Source of the DNA: Bacteroidota bacterium
GTDB taxonomy: Bacteria; Bacteroidota; Bacteroidia; Sphingobacteriales; Sphingobacteriaceae
Length of the DNA stretch: 64,000 bases
NCBI GenBank assembly: GCA_018266915.1
Contig: JAFDZM010000065.1
Coordinates: forward strand, 1-64,000
Direction: 5' to 3'
In this document: one piece after another, positions 62,541-64,000 of the stretch
How the letters are laid out: each line of letters opens with the position of its first letter
Numbering within the stretch: position 1 is the first letter of the stretch
Translations under genes and position numbers: made by a program
Notes under the pieces: generated by a model
What the model was told of the DNA's origin: nothing
The model's input: the letters and a program-made list of their open reading frames with translations, nothing else
Databases searched by the model: none

Positions 62541-63437
62541 ATGTCTTATTCGATTTCAGACCTGGAGCAATTATCAGGTATTTCGGTTCACAACATCAGG
62601 ATTTGGGAGCGCCGCTACAACGCGCTGCAACCGTTGAGGACCGGCGGTAATACCCGTTTTTATGACGATGGCCAGTTGAAACGGCTTTTAAATATTGCCG
62701 GGCTTTATTATTCAGGCCACAAAATATCCAAGGCCTGCTCCATGAATAGAGAAGAAATGGAAGGATTTCTTCAAAAAGAAATTGATACCACGATTTCAAA
62801 AGAAAACCATTTTGAATACTACATTTCTCAAATTGTAAATAATGGTATGGAGTATAAGGAGTATGAGGTGAACCAGCTCATTCAGCGATGCTCTGATCAA
62901 TATGGTCTGTTGGATACCTATAAATTTGTTATTTACCCACTTTTGGTAAGACTTGGTTTGATGTGGCGCCAGGATTCGCTTTGTCCATCACAAGAACATT
63001 TTCTTTCATCAATTTTCCGCCAGCGACTCTTTTGCGCTATAAATGATTGCCCGAAAGCGGCAGATGATGCCGAAAAATGGCTGTTGTTCCTGCCAGAAAG
63101 TGAAGATCACGACATCGGCTTGCTGCTGGCCAGCTACCTGCTGCGGACAGCCGGGAAGCAGGTGGTTTACCTGGGCCCAAAAGTTCCGCTGTTTGCGCTA
63201 AAAAATACCGTTAATTCCACGGCACCCTCAAATCTGCTTTTCTTTATGACCCGATTAAGGCCTGTTGACGACGCCCGGAGTTATATTTCAGAATTAACCC
63301 GGGAGTTCTCCGGAAAAAAAATTTACGTATCAGGTAACCAACGGGTGCTGGCTGAAGTGGATTTTCCAGCTCAGACTTATTGGCTTAAAACACTGAACAA
63401 TTTTGAAGAGACAATTAACCCCGGATTAAAATCATGA
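62541..63437 (+). CDS. MerR-family B12-dependent photoreceptor/repressor (CarH/LitR type)
   Basis: 298 residues. MerR DNA-binding domain (1-75, HNIRIWERRYNAL). Then a helical cap with W142-x9-E152-H153, the Wx9EH motif that in CarH shields adenosylcobalamin. A cobalamin-binding Rossmann domain follows with EDHDIG (E/DxHxxG, His190 as lower ligand), and VYLGPKVP. In CarH light breaks the Co-C bond and releases DNA. It overlaps crtI by ATGA, so light-induced carotenoid synthesis is the natural reading. Confidence 0.88.
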   Translation: MSYSISDLEQLSGISVHNIRIWERRYNALQPLRTGGNTRFYDDGQLKRLLNIAGLYYSGHKISKACSMNREEMEGFLQKEIDTTISKENHFEYYISQIVNNGMEYKEYEVNQLIQRCSDQYGLLDTYKFVIYPLLVRLGLMWRQDSLCPSQEHFLSSIFRQRLFCAINDCPKAADDAEKWLLFLPESEDHDIGLLLASYLLRTAGKQVVYLGPKVPLFALKNTVNSTAPSNLLFFMTRLRPVDDARSYISELTREFSGKKIYVSGNQRVLAEVDFPAQTYWLKTLNNFEETINPGLKS

Positions 63438-64000
63438 CAACACCAGATCAAATACACAATACTGCCGTCATTGGCGCCGGGTTTGCCGGCCTAAGCGCAG
63501 CCGCATACCTGGCGAAGGGCGGTTGCAAAGTGGATGTATTTGAAAAAAATGCTGATATCGGCGGACGCGCCCGTCAATTGACCACGCCCGGCGGTTATAC
63601 CTTTGACATGGGGCCAAGCTGGTATTGGATGCCCGATGTTTTTGAAAATTTCTTCGCCGACTTTGGTTATAAAGCGGCTGATTTCTATGAATTGAAACTT
63701 CTTGATCCCGAGTATGTCATGATATTCGGAAAAGACGAGACGATTGAAATTCCAGCTAGTATGAGCGAGCTGTTTACCCTATTCGAGGGGATAGAAAAGG
63801 GAAGCTCCGAAGCTTTGAAACAGTTTTTAAAGGAAGCGGCCTATAAGTATAGGATAGGCATAAATAAATTGGTTTATAAACCTGGTTTATCGCTTCGTGA
63901 ATTTGCAGATGTGGAGTTGGTGAAAGGCATGTTCAGGCTGCAAGTATTTACATCACTTAGCAGTCATATCAGGAAATACTTCAAAGACGAAAAATTGCGG
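63434..64000 (+). CDS. crtI: Phytoene desaturase CrtI, 5' part
   Basis: Open to the window end, 189 codons visible. FAD-binding VIGAGFAGLSAAAYLAKGG (Rossmann GxGxxG at residues 14-19), then GGRARQL and GPSWYWMPDVF. Carotenoid desaturase that turns phytoene into lycopene or a related pigment precursor. Translationally coupled to the photoreceptor gene, with ATGA overlap. The C-terminal part, and any crtB, lie outside the window. Confidence 0.92.
   Translation, partial: MTTPDQIHNTAVIGAGFAGLSAAAYLAKGGCKVDVFEKNADIGGRARQLTTPGGYTFDMGPSWYWMPDVFENFFADFGYKAADFYELKLLDPEYVMIFGKDETIEIPASMSELFTLFEGIEKGSSEALKQFLKEAAYKYRIGINKLVYKPGLSLREFADVELVKGMFRLQVFTSLSSHIRKYFKDEKLR

Overview
The window is a gene-dense stretch of a Bacteroidota chromosome, most likely Sphingobacteriaceae (Mucilaginibacter or Pedobacter type). 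The evidence is the recurring TTG-N19/20-TAnnTTTG promoter, weak use of Shine-Dalgarno sites, and families such as DUF4270, GldD, a TonB-dependent receptor, FG-GAP/UnbV and DUF6515 proteins, and a CarB without its regulatory domain. Most genes are core or housekeeping. I see no integrase, transposase, phage gene or CRISPR array. Starts were moved from the longest reading frame where a promoter box, repeat array or overlapping stop argues for a shorter protein.

Layout. 1-4.3 kb: DUF4270 lipoprotein and a glycogen-synthase N-domain, divergent from panC-panD (pantothenate). 4.5-8.2 kb: carB and an unknown membrane protein. 8.2-21.3 kb: DUF4920, NHL-repeat lipoprotein, radA, RNase E/G, a 29-residue basic ribosomal-type protein, TPR, HU, mutY, ssb, dipeptidyl peptidase IV and a serine hydrolase. 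21.4-27.8 kb: small membrane and zinc-ribbon proteins, a small tyrosine phosphatase, M20 hydrolase, FKBP and aspS. 27.8-34.8 kb: a thiamine locus with a TPP riboswitch, TonB receptor, PnuT transporter, an acyl-CoA-dehydrogenase-fold flavoprotein, a PafA-type phosphatase and a thiamine-pyrophosphokinase-like protein. 35-45.5 kb: DUF6515, M23 peptidase, rbfA, Lol-type permease, metallo-hydrolase, gldD, aroE, methyltransferase, phosphosulfolactate synthase and TPR. 45.8-60.6 kb: ALDH7, subtilase, pdhB, UnbV protein, Bax-inhibitor-1, murQ, ctpA, der and era. 60.6-64 kb: initiator tRNA-fMet, then a photo-oxidative-stress locus. In that locus a CarH-type B12 photoreceptor/repressor and crtI are divergent from DUF3050 and an exported peroxiredoxin, with a clear inverted-repeat operator between them.

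The most unusual structure cuts across the gene map. At least fifteen short arrays have a strict 7-bp or 8-bp period, mostly as inverted pairs in intergenic gaps. The heptamer differs from site to site but the two arms of a pair share it. One array sits in frame inside radA and another forms an 89-nt insert inside the TPP riboswitch. A second cross-cutting pattern is that several TAnnTTTG promoter boxes lie inside palindromes, which suggests bidirectional promoters. The clearest case lies between era and tRNA-fMet.
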